A stretch of DNA of 35,925 bases from Saprospiraceae bacterium (GCA_015490715.1 WFXH01000035.1:1-35925); one strand, 5' to 3'. Positions 15,588 to 25,274 are shown, counted from the stretch's first letter. Program-made: numbers and translations. The notes: generated by a model not told the origin, from the letters alone.

Positions 15588-17027
15588 TTACATATACTCT
15601 TTCACTCTTTGAGAGGAAGGAGTCTGTTTTTTGGATCCGTAGGGCAAAAACAAGGTAAAGGTACTGCCCTTGCCCGGCTGACTGTCGACCTGTATATCGC
15701 CTCCGTGGAGATCAATGACGGATTTGACATAGCTCAATCCAAGACCAAAGCCTTTGACATCGTGGACATCTCCAGTAGGTACGCGATAAAAATGAGAGAA
15801 GATTTCGCGAAGATCTTTGCGAGCGATGCCTATTCCGTTGTCCTGAAATTCGATGTATACGCCCTTGCGATCGTTATACGTACGGATGCGCACCTGTGGT
15901 TTCTGGCGTGTGTATTTGATGGCGTTGTCCAGTAGGTTGTAAAACACGTTGACGATGTGGGTTTCGTCGGCAGTGACGACCGACTGCTCTGCCTCCAAGT
16001 CTAATTGGATCGTACCGCCCTTGCTCCTAACGACGAGCTCCATGTGCTTGGCTGCCCGACGAAGCAAATCATGTAGGTCGACCTTCCGATAAAGCATGCG
16101 CGCTTTCCCTTGATCGAGTACGGCCATCTGCAATACGCGGTTAACCTGAGCGAGCATGCGCTTGTTTTCTTCTTTGATGATGCGTATGAAATGGTGGATC
16201 TTGTCGGGATTGCCTAATACGTTTTTGTTGGTAATGGCATCGGCTGCGAGGGAAATGGTGGCCAGTGGTGTTTTCAATTCATGCGTCATATTGTTGATAA
16301 AATCGGTGCGCATCTGCGAAATCTTCTTCTGACGAAAGACCACATACACCACATAGCCAAAACTAAAGATGACGATCAAGAGGAGCAAAACCGAGCTAAA
16401 GAGCAACGGCCAGGCGGTATTCCAAAGCAGAGAGGTCTTATTGGGAAAATACAAGCGCAAAGCCCCCAATGCCCTGCCTTCTTCGTCCCGAAAGAGATCG
16501 ACGACATACGGACTTTCCCACAATTGGGGCGGCACTTGTGCTATGGTCACCGTCGTATCGCCCGTATAGTAAAACGCATATACGGGTTGAGGAGCCTTGC
16601 TCTCGCTCTGTTCGACAACGGCATAGATAAGAGGCTGAGAGGCCAGCCCGTGGTTTTTCACTTCCGACTGGATATAGTGGATCAGGCGTGAAGAATCTAC
16701 GCGATGGCGCAGGCTCAATCCCATGGGATTGTGCTCCTGGAGGTATTGCTGATATTGTAAAATCTTCGTACGCCACGCTTCGAAGGTGAGCGGCGAGGTG
16801 GGTTGCTCAGCAGGGGGCTCCTCCTGGAGAAGGAGCCTTTCGAATCGCAATTGATCGTCGCGCTCGAGCCATTCGCGCACGTGGTTGAGGATGCGGAAGA
16901 CTTTTTTGTCGAACTCCTTTTCGTCGAGCTGTACCGACCAACGCACCCACGACCATTGGATGTAGGCGAGCCCCAACAGGGCCAAGGCCATTAAGGTGAT
17001 GATATACCTGATGCGCAGTCTCTTCAC
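15588..17027 (-). CDS. Sensor histidine kinase (RprX-like)
   Basis: The 479-residue membrane kinase is the partner of the adjacent response regulator. Transmembrane segments lie at about 9-29 and 205-231, enclosing a periplasmic sensor region of some 175 residues rich in Gln and charged residues. The kinase core follows directly, with no HAMP domain: H box MTHELKTPLA with phospho-acceptor H249, N box NVFYNLLDNAIKY (360-372), G1 DNGIGI (396-401) and G2 GFGLGL (426-431). The start is GTG at 17025-17027. The next ATG, at 16991, would cut away the positive N-terminus (MKRLRIRY) needed before the first membrane segment. This GTG lies within a perfect 14-bp palindrome. The gene is co-directional with sprA, 86 bases downstream of its stop. 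Confidence 0.93.
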   Translation of the reverse strand: MKRLRIRYIITLMALALLGLAYIQWSWVRWSVQLDEKEFDKKVFRILNHVREWLERDDQLRFERLLLQEEPPAEQPTSPLTFEAWRTKILQYQQYLQEHNPMGLSLRHRVDSSRLIHYIQSEVKNHGLASQPLIYAVVEQSESKAPQPVYAFYYTGDTTVTIAQVPPQLWESPYVVDLFRDEEGRALGALRLYFPNKTSLLWNTAWPLLFSSVLLLLIVIFSFGYVVYVVFRQKKISQMRTDFINNMTHELKTPLATISLAADAITNKNVLGNPDKIHHFIRIIKEENKRMLAQVNRVLQMAVLDQGKARMLYRKVDLHDLLRRAAKHMELVVRSKGGTIQLDLEAEQSVVTADETHIVNVFYNLLDNAIKYTRQKPQVRIRTYNDRKGVYIEFQDNGIGIARKDLREIFSHFYRVPTGDVHDVKGFGLGLSYVKSVIDLHGGDIQVDSQPGKGSTFTLFLPYGSKKQTPSSQRVKEYM

Positions 17028-17039
17028 GACGTACGTCGT
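17026..17039. promoter_or_regulatory. Perfect 14-bp palindrome over the kinase start codon
   Basis: ACGACGTACGTCGT reads the same on both strands. It covers two bases of the kinase GTG start codon and the 12 bases before it, within the 86-base spacer after sprA. A dyad of this kind could be an operator for autoregulation or a start-codon-masking RNA hairpin; neither is proved. Confidence 0.4.
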
Positions 17040-17113
17040 CTACCTGTGATTTATTAACGCCGTTACCGCCGATTTTGTGGCCGTTGAGAATTTTCTTATG
17101 AAATTTTTTAGCT

Positions 17114-20100
17114 TTATCGGAATTGGAGTCGGACGGTAAAGCCCAGATACCAGCTGATGCGTTCGTATTGGTTGGACACATGAGGTATGGTGCGTCGATA
17201 ATCCCAGAAGAGGCGATAGGTGAGCCGTTCACTCCAGCGGTACTGCAGTGCCGGTGAAATAGTGATCTCTGTACTGCCGCGAAATGCTTCGGAGACACCC
17301 TTTTCGTTGAGCGAATGCGCCTGCGAGATATTGTCTTTGTAGGCCAATTCGAGACTCATCTCGAGGTTGCGCCCTTCTTCTGGAATTTTCCCTATCAGGC
17401 CAACAAAGGGATTCGTTTGATTTCTCTTCGACTTTCGCTTGCGTTTTTTCTGGGCTGCTTTCCCCCAGGTAAAGGTCTTAAAGTCGAAGTTTTTCAGCAC
17501 GTATCCCATGCTCAGGCTATACGCAGTGCTTTTGGTCTCGTTGAGACGCGAGTAATCGACTTCTAAAGCGAGTTTGCTCGATTTTTTCATTTCTACCTTC
17601 AGGGCAAAATCGTTGCGCGTCTTCATGTCGATACTCAACAGAGGCGAAAAAGCCTGGTCGATGACTACCGACGGCACACGATAGCGGGGGTAGAAGTCCA
17701 AAGTGTTGGGATTTTTGGCAATGGGTCTACCCAAATCGTCTTCTCTGTACTGCAAATTGGTCTCAAATGTGTTGACCGTCACGGTAGATTTGTACGCATG
17801 GCGTATGGTGAAGCTGCTAAAGATATCTTTGAGAGCTTCTATGCTGCGCAAGCCGTTATAGCTCACGTTCCAGTTGGGTAAGGGTACGAGTGGAAACCAT
17901 TTCAGCGGAATGAGGTTGGGATCCTTGTTGGTATATGCGGAGAGAAACGCCAGCTGAAGTACTTTGGTGTGGTTAGGCCCGTAGCCCTCTTTATATCCCA
18001 ACTGGGCGAGGGGCAATGAGTCGTGGGGAGCGGTAATGCCGTTTTGTTCGGCCAGACGCTGTGCGATGGGAAGGCGGTATTGATCAAAGGCCTCAAACAG
18101 CGCCTTGGAGTCTTCAAACAGCGATCGGACATTAAAATAGGTCACTCTATAGGACCCACGCTGCTCGACCGCCAGATGTTGGAAGTCGATACTGGCATCG
18201 GGAAGAGTGTCGTTAAACAGCTCGGAGTGTTCGAAGGTGCGATTTAACTCCCAATTAAAGTCGACTTTGAGATCATAAAAGGGTTCGAGGACGATGCGTG
18301 CTTTGAGGTTTTGTTTACGCACCTGAAGCACATCGCGTGTCTGAAAGAGGTTAGAGCTCAACACCCCTTGTTGAGCGAGTTGGTCGAGCCATCCCGGATA
18401 CCGTTCCGAGCCGAGACGCGGTTGGTCCCCCAATACGAAATTCCATCCCGGCGATTGAAATGCTCGGTCCATACCAAGAAATGACGGTCTCGGCAGAAAG
18501 CCCGGTACGACGGTTTGATCGTTTTGGGATACATTGAGTTTTGCACTGCGCAAGGCCAGTAGAGGTCGTATGAGTATACGTTCTGTCCAGCTGGGCTCCC
18601 GCTGTCTTTTCCTCCTTTTACCCTTCTTCTTGTCGACCCCCTGCTGTGGTTGAATGGTCTTCTTTTGGCCAGTAGAGCGCCTACTTCGGCGTTTTTTACG
18701 CGGCGGACTGTCAATACTGCGCAAGTAGGGGATTTTTTGGTAGAGCCTTGTAAAGCGCATGTCTATAGAGGCTTGTACATTGCGGTTATTCTGGATGACA
18801 TTGCCCAGAGAATCCATGGTGCGCAGGCTGCCGCTCGTCCATTGATATTGGGCAGTATAGCTCACATTGCCATTGATCCACTGCATATAGGGAAAGTAGT
18901 TGAAGGGAAGGCGGTATTGCGCGGCAACTTTGTGTTGGTACACCTTGGGCCTGCCAAACTCACGCAAGTTTTTCCGCAGATACGGCACTCGCTGGGTGGA
19001 ATCGACGACGCGATCGGTACGCGGGTCGACGTATCCAAAGCGCAAGGGATTGTAGATCAACTCGTCGACATTGGCATCCATGACGGCGGAGAGGTTGAGA
19101 TTGATGCTCTTGGTGAGGTTCCACTTGAGCTGATAATTGCGCTTCCACTTAAAGAGATTGCTCCACCAAGTGTCAAAATTGGGATGACTGAATCGATAAG
19201 TCCGCACGTTGACCCTGCGATCGATGGCATTGTCGACGACAAAGGCATTGGGTATAGGATTAAAGTTAAACTCTCGGATAAAGCGCAAATGAGGACTTTT
19301 CACCCATTTGGAAAAGGGGCGCAGGTATTTGGGTTGGATAGAGTAGGCATACTTCACCGAGGCATTATGGGTGGTGTTTGATTCATTGCGTATCTCTGGA
19401 TTGGCCTTACGCGTATCGGAAAAGGCGTATGAAATGGTGACATTTCGCGGGTTCCATGGCATTTTGCTGGCCGTCATCGCCTTAGGGCTCCACTTGACAT
19501 TGGTGAGGTTGATTGCGCGAATAGTGATTTGGTCGACGGCTTGATTGCGTATGCTATCGCGCTGGCGAGCATCTCTGGCCTCATTGAGCTTTTCGCGGAG
19601 CTTGACATCCGAATCAATGGGATCATAGCGGGGCAAGCTGATCGAACGAGAATACTGCATGTACAAGGGAATGGAAAATCCCCAGTTTTTTGGAAAAAAC
19701 TTGTCGAGGTTGAGGGTAGCCGAGACGTCGTATTGGAAGAGCTGTTCTTGGGATCGCTGCATGAGTCGTTGGTCCAGCCCGCCAAAGCCGATGCCGGTAT
19801 AGGCTGCCGCTGCAGAGATATTGCCCAAATCGGCTAGTTGTACGTCGCTTTTTACCATAGCAGCTACACCACCTCTTTCGTCCAATCCTGTCAAGCGCAG
19901 CTCATTGATCCATACCTCGATATCTTCATCGCCGAGTTCGACCTCGGTCGAGTTTCGCACTCCGATGCGAATAGCACGTGTCATCCCCAACGTCGGGTTG
20001 CCCTTAATGCGAAAGACTGCACCATCTTTTTCCGGATCCGCCATTTCATACAACTCGACAAGGGAAACTCCCTGTCGGTTCCGCTTTTTCTTGATCTCGA

Positions 20101-23100
20101 CAAAGGTCTGCAGTGCGATATCCAGCTCGTTTTCTTTCAGCCAAATATTTTCCCGCTCCTCAACGCCGTTGGCGGGATCAGAAATGTATAGGGGCATTTC
20201 GTACTCGTAGTAGTTGTCCGTAAAATCTCTGCCCAGCTGAATGAAGAGCTTCAAATCACCATCGACGACATCGGAGTTGATCTCGTGGGCATGGACAAAC
20301 ATTTTAAGCCGCTCATAACGGCGCATATCGAGATCCACGATCTTGTAAATGGAGCGCTCACAGGAGTCGAGCAAATCCGTGATGTGCAGTACCAGGGATT
20401 GTTCGTTCTGGAAAATGTCGGCATACGCACCTGAGCTCGGAAGGCGCTCTCTGCGTATGCCGGGTGGAGTGACGTATTTAAAGGGATAGCGCTTGTCGTT
20501 TTCCTCGATATTGACTACGTCGAGGGTGAAATCCTTTCGATCTTGGGCAAAGGAACACTTATCGCGCTCGTAGATGCGCCATTGATTGCGGGTAAAATCA
20601 AATTTCGCAAAGCGAAAAGTGGTGCGCCGGTCGAAGCCCTTAAAGATGAGGCGGATAAACTGGATGTTTCTAAAATCGTTGATTTGCCCCACTTTCTTTG
20701 TAAACTCGTGGATGGGCACGCGAAAGCGGTACCATCGCTCGACGACATTGTTGGGGCCGTTGAGGCGTTTGATGTCGGTGATAAATGGAGTTAGGTCGAG
20801 GTTGAGCGAATCTCCTTCTTTTATGAGCGGTATTTCGTAGATGTAGTAGTTTTCCGCTTCGTTGAGGGATTCGTCGTTGTTGAGGTCTTCTTTATCGGGT
20901 TGGAGGGTGTTGCTTACGATGGCGTTGTTAAAGGTCACGCGTGAAGGTTCGGAGTTGCCCTGCGGATTGTTGTATTTCTTGTAGCGGACGATGGAGTTGT
21001 CTTGGTCGGTAAACTCTTCGCTCAGGAAGGGTACGAAGTTGTCGTTCGCGGGATCGGCTACGATTTCATTCTGAAATACCTGTGGATCGACAAAACCGCG
21101 GAGTTGGTCGATGTATTCTTTGAAGTGTTCGTTTTCGCCGTTGTCGTCGAGACCATCGAGGCCGAGGTCTTGATTGGGGCGCTTTTCGTTGTCGAAGCTC
21201 TGGGGGATGAGTGGTGGCCGCCGTGCGATACGTCCCCATCGGGTATATTCAACGGGTAGATCGAGGTCTTCGGTCGGCAAGCCGTTTTCAAACTGCTGAC
21301 GCGAATCTTTTAAAATGTCTTCACTCAATGTGCCGAGGTGTATTTCAATCTTGCCGTCACGGGAGACGGGATCCCCATCCGATTTGGGCAAGTAAGGACT
21401 CAACATCCAGAAGTCGATATATTCGATGTTGGCCTCTTGAAAGTCGGTCGTGGTCAGTTCGCGCATGATACCTGCCCAGCGCGTTTCGGGCTGGAGAAGG
21501 TGGTTGTTTTTGTCGATGCCTGCGGTGTAGCCGGGGTATCCGCCGGGGATATCGAAGTTGTAGGGTCCTTTTTCGTTGGGGAAGAAGGTCACATCAAAGA
21601 TGCGCTCTTCTGCGATGAGGAATGTGTTTAAACGCTGGCGATTGGGAAAGAGTTCGCGCTGTGAGACGGCGCGCGTATAGGAATCTTCGTTGTCGCGCGG
21701 TGCTCGTGTGCCGAGTTGGATGATATACCAGGCCAATCTGGCCCTGTTGGCCCCTACGCGCCAGTCGTTGGTCAGTGTACCTTCGGGAAATTCGGGATGG
21801 TTTTGTGGCACACTGGCCAGGACCCACTTTTGCACGGCAAAAGTCAAGGGGATGGAAGCCGACACACCCTCAAAATCATCGATGTAGATAACCCCGCCTT
21901 CACTTCCCTCTTGCTCTATGGCCTTCGAATGGCCGGGCTTTAAGGCCGCCACTTCCGCTTGAAAGTTTAACTGCGATTTGGCCTTGGTCGACACAAAGGG
22001 CAGGGCATCGACCCAGCGGGTAATGATGGGCACTTCCTTCGAAAACGCATAATCCAAACCGAAGATCCGATTGTTGATGGGATCATCGCCAAAGTTGACC
22101 TTGCGCGTATAGGGACGCTCAAAGAGATGCAAGAATGTCCCCCCTATGTGGGAATACGGGCTCAACCGATATTCTGCCCGTACCCCCCACAACGTCTTGA
22201 GCTGAAAGCCAAACAGGGTGTTGTCTTCAAAACTGACATTGATCTGTACGCCCGGCTGCAGGTATTGCGGCTTGAGGATCTTGATCTTTCCGAGATTGTA
22301 GTCGATGGAGATGTCGCCGTTAGCCTCTGTGAGCTCCTTTCCTCCAGCAGTGACGCGTATCGATCCCCTTGGGATATTAAATGCGCCGAGCGATATTTCA
22401 TCCGAAACGGAAGATTTAAATTCCCCCTTGATGACAAATTTGTTTTTGTCGAGGTACTGACGAGCGTCGGTGATGGGTTTGGTGTAGAGTTCGGGATATC
22501 CGTACTTTTCGTAGATGCGATTGGCGCGAACCGTGTCGTTGGGCAGGATGCGATGCAAAAGGCGCTTCATCGAACGCCCAAAGGGCTCGAGCAAGGGAAA
22601 AATGATGCTCCCCGTACGCGGTATGACCGTCAACCCCGGCACAAAGTCGAAAATGCCGTCGGGCTGCGGATCTCCCGTGGCGTTGAGGTGATCCATCTCA
22701 AAGAGATTGATGAGCGGATAACCATCCAGCTCATCCATGTAGCGCTTGAACTTGCCGTCCAGCGCTTGATAAGTGATTTCGAGCTTAAAGTCTTCATCGG
22801 TTAAGTCGTACGTGCCGAGGGAATAGACGTTTTTCATCATCAAATTCCATGCAGGAAGGGTGACATCCTGACCCGTGCTTTTGAGCATCTTGACGAATAG
22901 AACATTGTACGAGGAATCTTGTGGAATTTCGGACGAAAACTCACCCACGCGATATACTTTGCCACGATAGACGTATTCGAAGGCCACAGCAACCACCTGG
23001 TTGGGCCTCGGGCGAATGTTGAGGGAGATAAAACCGAGATCGGGATGATAGGTGTATTCACTGGGAGAGAGCTTTCGAGCGCGGACCTTTTCGAAATCCC

Positions 23101-24445
23101 TGGTTTGGGCAAGTTCGAGTGGGGGAGATTGCAAAAAGTTGACGATTTGACTGCGCTGCCGGACCGTGTTATCGGCTGTCAATATCTCATAGAGGCGATT
23201 GGCGTCGTTGAAGGGGAGAGGAGTGCCGTACAAATCCCTCGGAGTAGGTTGGCTTGGCGCAATCTTAGATGGATCATCGATGTGGTAATACCGAGGGTCT
23301 GCCGTCCCCAAGTCTGCCAGTGCGACAATATCGCGAACGTCGGTGTTGATGGAGGCGGGGTTGTTGTCGGTGATCCACACTTCTATGTTGCGGATTTTGA
23401 CCAAACTGGTGACTTCTGGCAGATTGGATAAAGCCCTTTCATAGTTGTTGCGATGGTAATACGAGACGAAAAAATGCCGATTTTCGTCGTACTCATCCGG
23501 GCGTATCTCAAACTCGCGCAGTTGTGCTCCCGATTTTAAGGTGATTCTCTTTTGTTGAGACCTCTGTTGTGAGCCAATCAGCGTCAGGTATAAATGCCCA
23601 AATTTGAGCTCCGTCTTTATCCCTTTAAGCCCTTGTGCTCCGCGTATGAGATTGCTTTTAAGCGGTAGACTGATATTGCCAAATTCGATGTTTTGGAGGA
23701 TGTCGTCTTCGGAAAACTTGTGACTGTTGTAATTGACGTTGACGAAATTATCGAAGTTGAAAGTAGATGTGCCCTCATTGAAGTTAATATTCAAATTGAG
23801 CTTTTCTCCGAGCTTTCCCGTCACTCCAAACTGTACTTTGGGCCGAAAATCGGGAAACCACTGCTTCTGAAAACGGGGATCTTGAAGGGGATTTTTGTAG
23901 TTTTCATACCGCAAGCCAAGAGTCAAATCAAGATTACCATGTAGGCGGAGGTTCATGTTCTCTCCGCCAAAAATGCGTTCCACAAGGGACTTTTCAACTT
24001 TAAACCTCGCTGCAGGATCTTTGACTTCTAACTCTACGGTGCGCGTATCCGATGTGCCCGCTAATTGTCCCATGTACTTTCGATCGTCCTGACGGCTCTT
24101 CCAACGGAGATACTCCTCAAAGGTCAGATAGCTTGGCGGCTCTACTTCCACACCACCTACGAGCTTGCGGACAATGTATCGATCTGTAGCGGGATCGTAT
24201 TCGACTTTAGTCTCCATCAGACGATTGTCGGAAATCTCAAAGGGATTATAGCCTTCCTCCTCTCCTCCGAGGAATTGGCTCTCTGGAGGAATGGTGTCCT
24301 TTACCGATTGTGCCAGTACGATGTGAGGCGCAAACGGGTCGATGCAATCAAAGGGAGATACTGGTCCATACCCCGCCAAAACCCGGTGCCCACCAATTCC
24401 GACCATCAACAACAATCCCACACTTAGCGGAAGGAAAGTACGCAT
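17114..24445 (-). CDS. sprA: SprA/Sov, outer-membrane translocon protein of the type IX secretion system
   Basis: A 2,443-residue outer-membrane protein. In Bacteroidota, SprA (Sov in Porphyromonas) forms the giant 36-strand barrel through which type IX substrates cross the outer membrane, and it is needed for gliding in motile species. The start at 24445 gives a signal peptide (MRTFLPLSVGLLLMVGIGG). The longer frame back to 24562 has no signal and is not credible. The whole length is beta-strand-rich with repeats of alternating aromatic and polar residues. Recognisable stretches are LNLNINFNEGTSTFNFDNFVNV, GAQGLKGIKTELKFGHLYLTLIGSQQRSQ, VIYIDDFEGV and EVWINELRLTGLDERGG, all typical of the SprA family. 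A basic stretch near residue 1960 (KKRRSRR, KKGKRRKRQR) sits in a probable loop. The gene follows ruvA by 161 bases, a neighbourhood I recall from other Bacteroidota. Confidence 0.94.
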   Translation of the reverse strand: MRTFLPLSVGLLLMVGIGGHRVLAGYGPVSPFDCIDPFAPHIVLAQSVKDTIPPESQFLGGEEEGYNPFEISDNRLMETKVEYDPATDRYIVRKLVGGVEVEPPSYLTFEEYLRWKSRQDDRKYMGQLAGTSDTRTVELEVKDPAARFKVEKSLVERIFGGENMNLRLHGNLDLTLGLRYENYKNPLQDPRFQKQWFPDFRPKVQFGVTGKLGEKLNLNINFNEGTSTFNFDNFVNVNYNSHKFSEDDILQNIEFGNISLPLKSNLIRGAQGLKGIKTELKFGHLYLTLIGSQQRSQQKRITLKSGAQLREFEIRPDEYDENRHFFVSYYHRNNYERALSNLPEVTSLVKIRNIEVWITDNNPASINTDVRDIVALADLGTADPRYYHIDDPSKIAPSQPTPRDLYGTPLPFNDANRLYEILTADNTVRQRSQIVNFLQSPPLELAQTRDFEKVRARKLSPSEYTYHPDLGFISLNIRPRPNQVVAVAFEYVYRGKVYRVGEFSSEIPQDSSYNVLFVKMLKSTGQDVTLPAWNLMMKNVYSLGTYDLTDEDFKLEITYQALDGKFKRYMDELDGYPLINLFEMDHLNATGDPQPDGIFDFVPGLTVIPRTGSIIFPLLEPFGRSMKRLLHRILPNDTVRANRIYEKYGYPELYTKPITDARQYLDKNKFVIKGEFKSSVSDEISLGAFNIPRGSIRVTAGGKELTEANGDISIDYNLGKIKILKPQYLQPGVQINVSFEDNTLFGFQLKTLWGVRAEYRLSPYSHIGGTFLHLFERPYTRKVNFGDDPINNRIFGLDYAFSKEVPIITRWVDALPFVSTKAKSQLNFQAEVAALKPGHSKAIEQEGSEGGVIYIDDFEGVSASIPLTFAVQKWVLASVPQNHPEFPEGTLTNDWRVGANRARLAWYIIQLGTRAPRDNEDSYTRAVSQRELFPNRQRLNTFLIAEERIFDVTFFPNEKGPYNFDIPGGYPGYTAGIDKNNHLLQPETRWAGIMRELTTTDFQEANIEYIDFWMLSPYLPKSDGDPVSRDGKIEIHLGTLSEDILKDSRQQFENGLPTEDLDLPVEYTRWGRIARRPPLIPQSFDNEKRPNQDLGLDGLDDNGENEHFKEYIDQLRGFVDPQVFQNEIVADPANDNFVPFLSEEFTDQDNSIVRYKKYNNPQGNSEPSRVTFNNAIVSNTLQPDKEDLNNDESLNEAENYYIYEIPLIKEGDSLNLDLTPFITDIKRLNGPNNVVERWYRFRVPIHEFTKKVGQINDFRNIQFIRLIFKGFDRRTTFRFAKFDFTRNQWRIYERDKCSFAQDRKDFTLDVVNIEENDKRYPFKYVTPPGIRRERLPSSGAYADIFQNEQSLVLHITDLLDSCERSIYKIVDLDMRRYERLKMFVHAHEINSDVVDGDLKLFIQLGRDFTDNYYEYEMPLYISDPANGVEERENIWLKENELDIALQTFVEIKKKRNRQGVSLVELYEMADPEKDGAVFRIKGNPTLGMTRAIRIGVRNSTEVELGDEDIEVWINELRLTGLDERGGVAAMVKSDVQLADLGNISAAAAYTGIGFGGLDQRLMQRSQEQLFQYDVSATLNLDKFFPKNWGFSIPLYMQYSRSISLPRYDPIDSDVKLREKLNEARDARQRDSIRNQAVDQITIRAINLTNVKWSPKAMTASKMPWNPRNVTISYAFSDTRKANPEIRNESNTTHNASVKYAYSIQPKYLRPFSKWVKSPHLRFIREFNFNPIPNAFVVDNAIDRRVNVRTYRFSHPNFDTWWSNLFKWKRNYQLKWNLTKSINLNLSAVMDANVDELIYNPLRFGYVDPRTDRVVDSTQRVPYLRKNLREFGRPKVYQHKVAAQYRLPFNYFPYMQWINGNVSYTAQYQWTSGSLRTMDSLGNVIQNNRNVQASIDMRFTRLYQKIPYLRSIDSPPRKKRRSRRSTGQKKTIQPQQGVDKKKGKRRKRQREPSWTERILIRPLLALRSAKLNVSQNDQTVVPGFLPRPSFLGMDRAFQSPGWNFVLGDQPRLGSERYPGWLDQLAQQGVLSSNLFQTRDVLQVRKQNLKARIVLEPFYDLKVDFNWELNRTFEHSELFNDTLPDASIDFQHLAVEQRGSYRVTYFNVRSLFEDSKALFEAFDQYRLPIAQRLAEQNGITAPHDSLPLAQLGYKEGYGPNHTKVLQLAFLSAYTNKDPNLIPLKWFPLVPLPNWNVSYNGLRSIEALKDIFSSFTIRHAYKSTVTVNTFETNLQYREDDLGRPIAKNPNTLDFYPRYRVPSVVIDQAFSPLLSIDMKTRNDFALKVEMKKSSKLALEVDYSRLNETKSTAYSLSMGYVLKNFDFKTFTWGKAAQKKRKRKSKRNQTNPFVGLIGKIPEEGRNLEMSLELAYKDNISQAHSLNEKGVSEAFRGSTEITISPALQYRWSERLTYRLFWDYRRTIPHVSNQYERISWYLGFTVRLQFR

Positions 24446-24606
24446 ACGGCACTCTGAAATTTGAGTAATATTAACGTCAGTGGTACATGAGATATTGAAA
24501 TATTCGAGCGGATGGAACGCAAACCGCCGTGCAACAGGCATTTCCTTAACGTCAAAACGCACATGACTGTATGTTTCGCTTTTGAAAATTTTTTATGCCT
24601 ACGACC

Positions 24607-25206
24607 CTATCCAGTAGCTAACAATTTCAACGCATTTCGCAACACTTCCTCTGTTGTCCGCTCTGTCCCTAATTCCCGCTGGACGACTTGAAGGGCCTTC
24701 CGTATCGCCGGTGGTTGAAATCCCAGGGATTGCAACGCCAAAGCAGCCTCAGCATACGGAGCACTTTGTTTGGTCATTCCCACCATTCCACTTGTGGCTT
24801 CCCACGTTTTCCCCAGCTTGTCGCGCAGATCAATAATGAGCTTCTGGGCCGTCTTCTTCCCGATACCCTTAACACTGGCAAAAGCCTGGACATCTTCCGC
24901 ATGGACAGCCTGCACAATCTCCTCCGGCGACATCGACGACAAGATCAATCGCGCTGTATTGGGGCCCACCCCCGACACCGAAATGAGACGCTGAAAAATC
25001 TCTTTTTCCTCTGCCGTGGCAAAGCCGTACAAGGTCATTAAATCCTCCTTGACGTACAGGTACAACCATAAAAGCACCTCCTCCCGGTGTTGGATCTCCG
25101 CATACGTGCGCAAGCCTATCTGGATTTCATATCCTATGCCGCCAGCTTCCACAATCACTGTGGTCGGCGAACAGCGCTGCAATTTGCCCCGAATGTATGC
25201 ATACAT
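24607..25206 (-). CDS. ruvA: Holliday junction branch-migration protein RuvA
   Basis: RuvA forms tetramers that hold the Holliday junction square-planar and load the RuvB motor. The 199-residue product has an OB-fold domain I (1-64, starting MYAYIRGKLQ). Domain II has two helix-hairpin-helix motifs, ISVSGVGPNTARLIL (75-89) and ASVKGIGKKTAQKLIIDLRDKL (110-131). A flexible linker with MVGMTK precedes the RuvB-binding domain III (about 150-197, AALALQSLGFQPPAIRKAL). Length is standard. The start at 25206 is fixed by the conserved N-terminus. ruvA lies upstream of sprA on the same strand with 161 bases between them; whether they share a transcript is unclear. Confidence 0.96.
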   Translation of the reverse strand: MYAYIRGKLQRCSPTTVIVEAGGIGYEIQIGLRTYAEIQHREEVLLWLYLYVKEDLMTLYGFATAEEKEIFQRLISVSGVGPNTARLILSSMSPEEIVQAVHAEDVQAFASVKGIGKKTAQKLIIDLRDKLGKTWEATSGMVGMTKQSAPYAEAALALQSLGFQPPAIRKALQVVQRELGTERTTEEVLRNALKLLATG

Positions 25207-25221
25207 GTTTCACGTATTGTG

Positions 25222-25229
25222 CAAATTTA
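25222..25229 (-). promoter_or_regulatory. -7 element (TAAATTTG) for ruvA
   Basis: On the minus strand TAAATTTG matches TAnnTTTG exactly and ends 15 bases before the ruvA ATG. Transcription would begin about 8 bases before the start codon, giving an almost leaderless message. Confidence 0.5.
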
Positions 25230-25243
25230 GAAAGTTTTATACA

Positions 25244-25262
25244 TTATGAAATTTTTTCATAA
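25244..25262. repeat. Inverted repeat TTATGAAA-TTT-TTTCATAA between phoD-like gene and ruvA
   Basis: Two perfect 8-base arms flank a 3-base spacer. It lies 12 bases after the stop of the phosphatase gene and 14 bases upstream of the ruvA -7 element. It may end the phosphatase transcript or act as an operator near the ruvA promoter. There is no GC-rich stem, so it is a poor classical terminator. Confidence 0.45.
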
Positions 25263-25274
25263 AATGTGCGGCCC

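Noticed and set aside
18650-22804. Long plus-strand open frames opposite sprA (243 and 225 codons, among others)
   Set aside because: They show no family motifs and no signal, and lie antisense to a well-supported sprA; they reflect codon bias.
24446-24562. N-terminal extension of sprA by 39 residues
   Set aside because: The extension has no signal-peptide character, while the ATG at 24445 begins a standard signal peptide.
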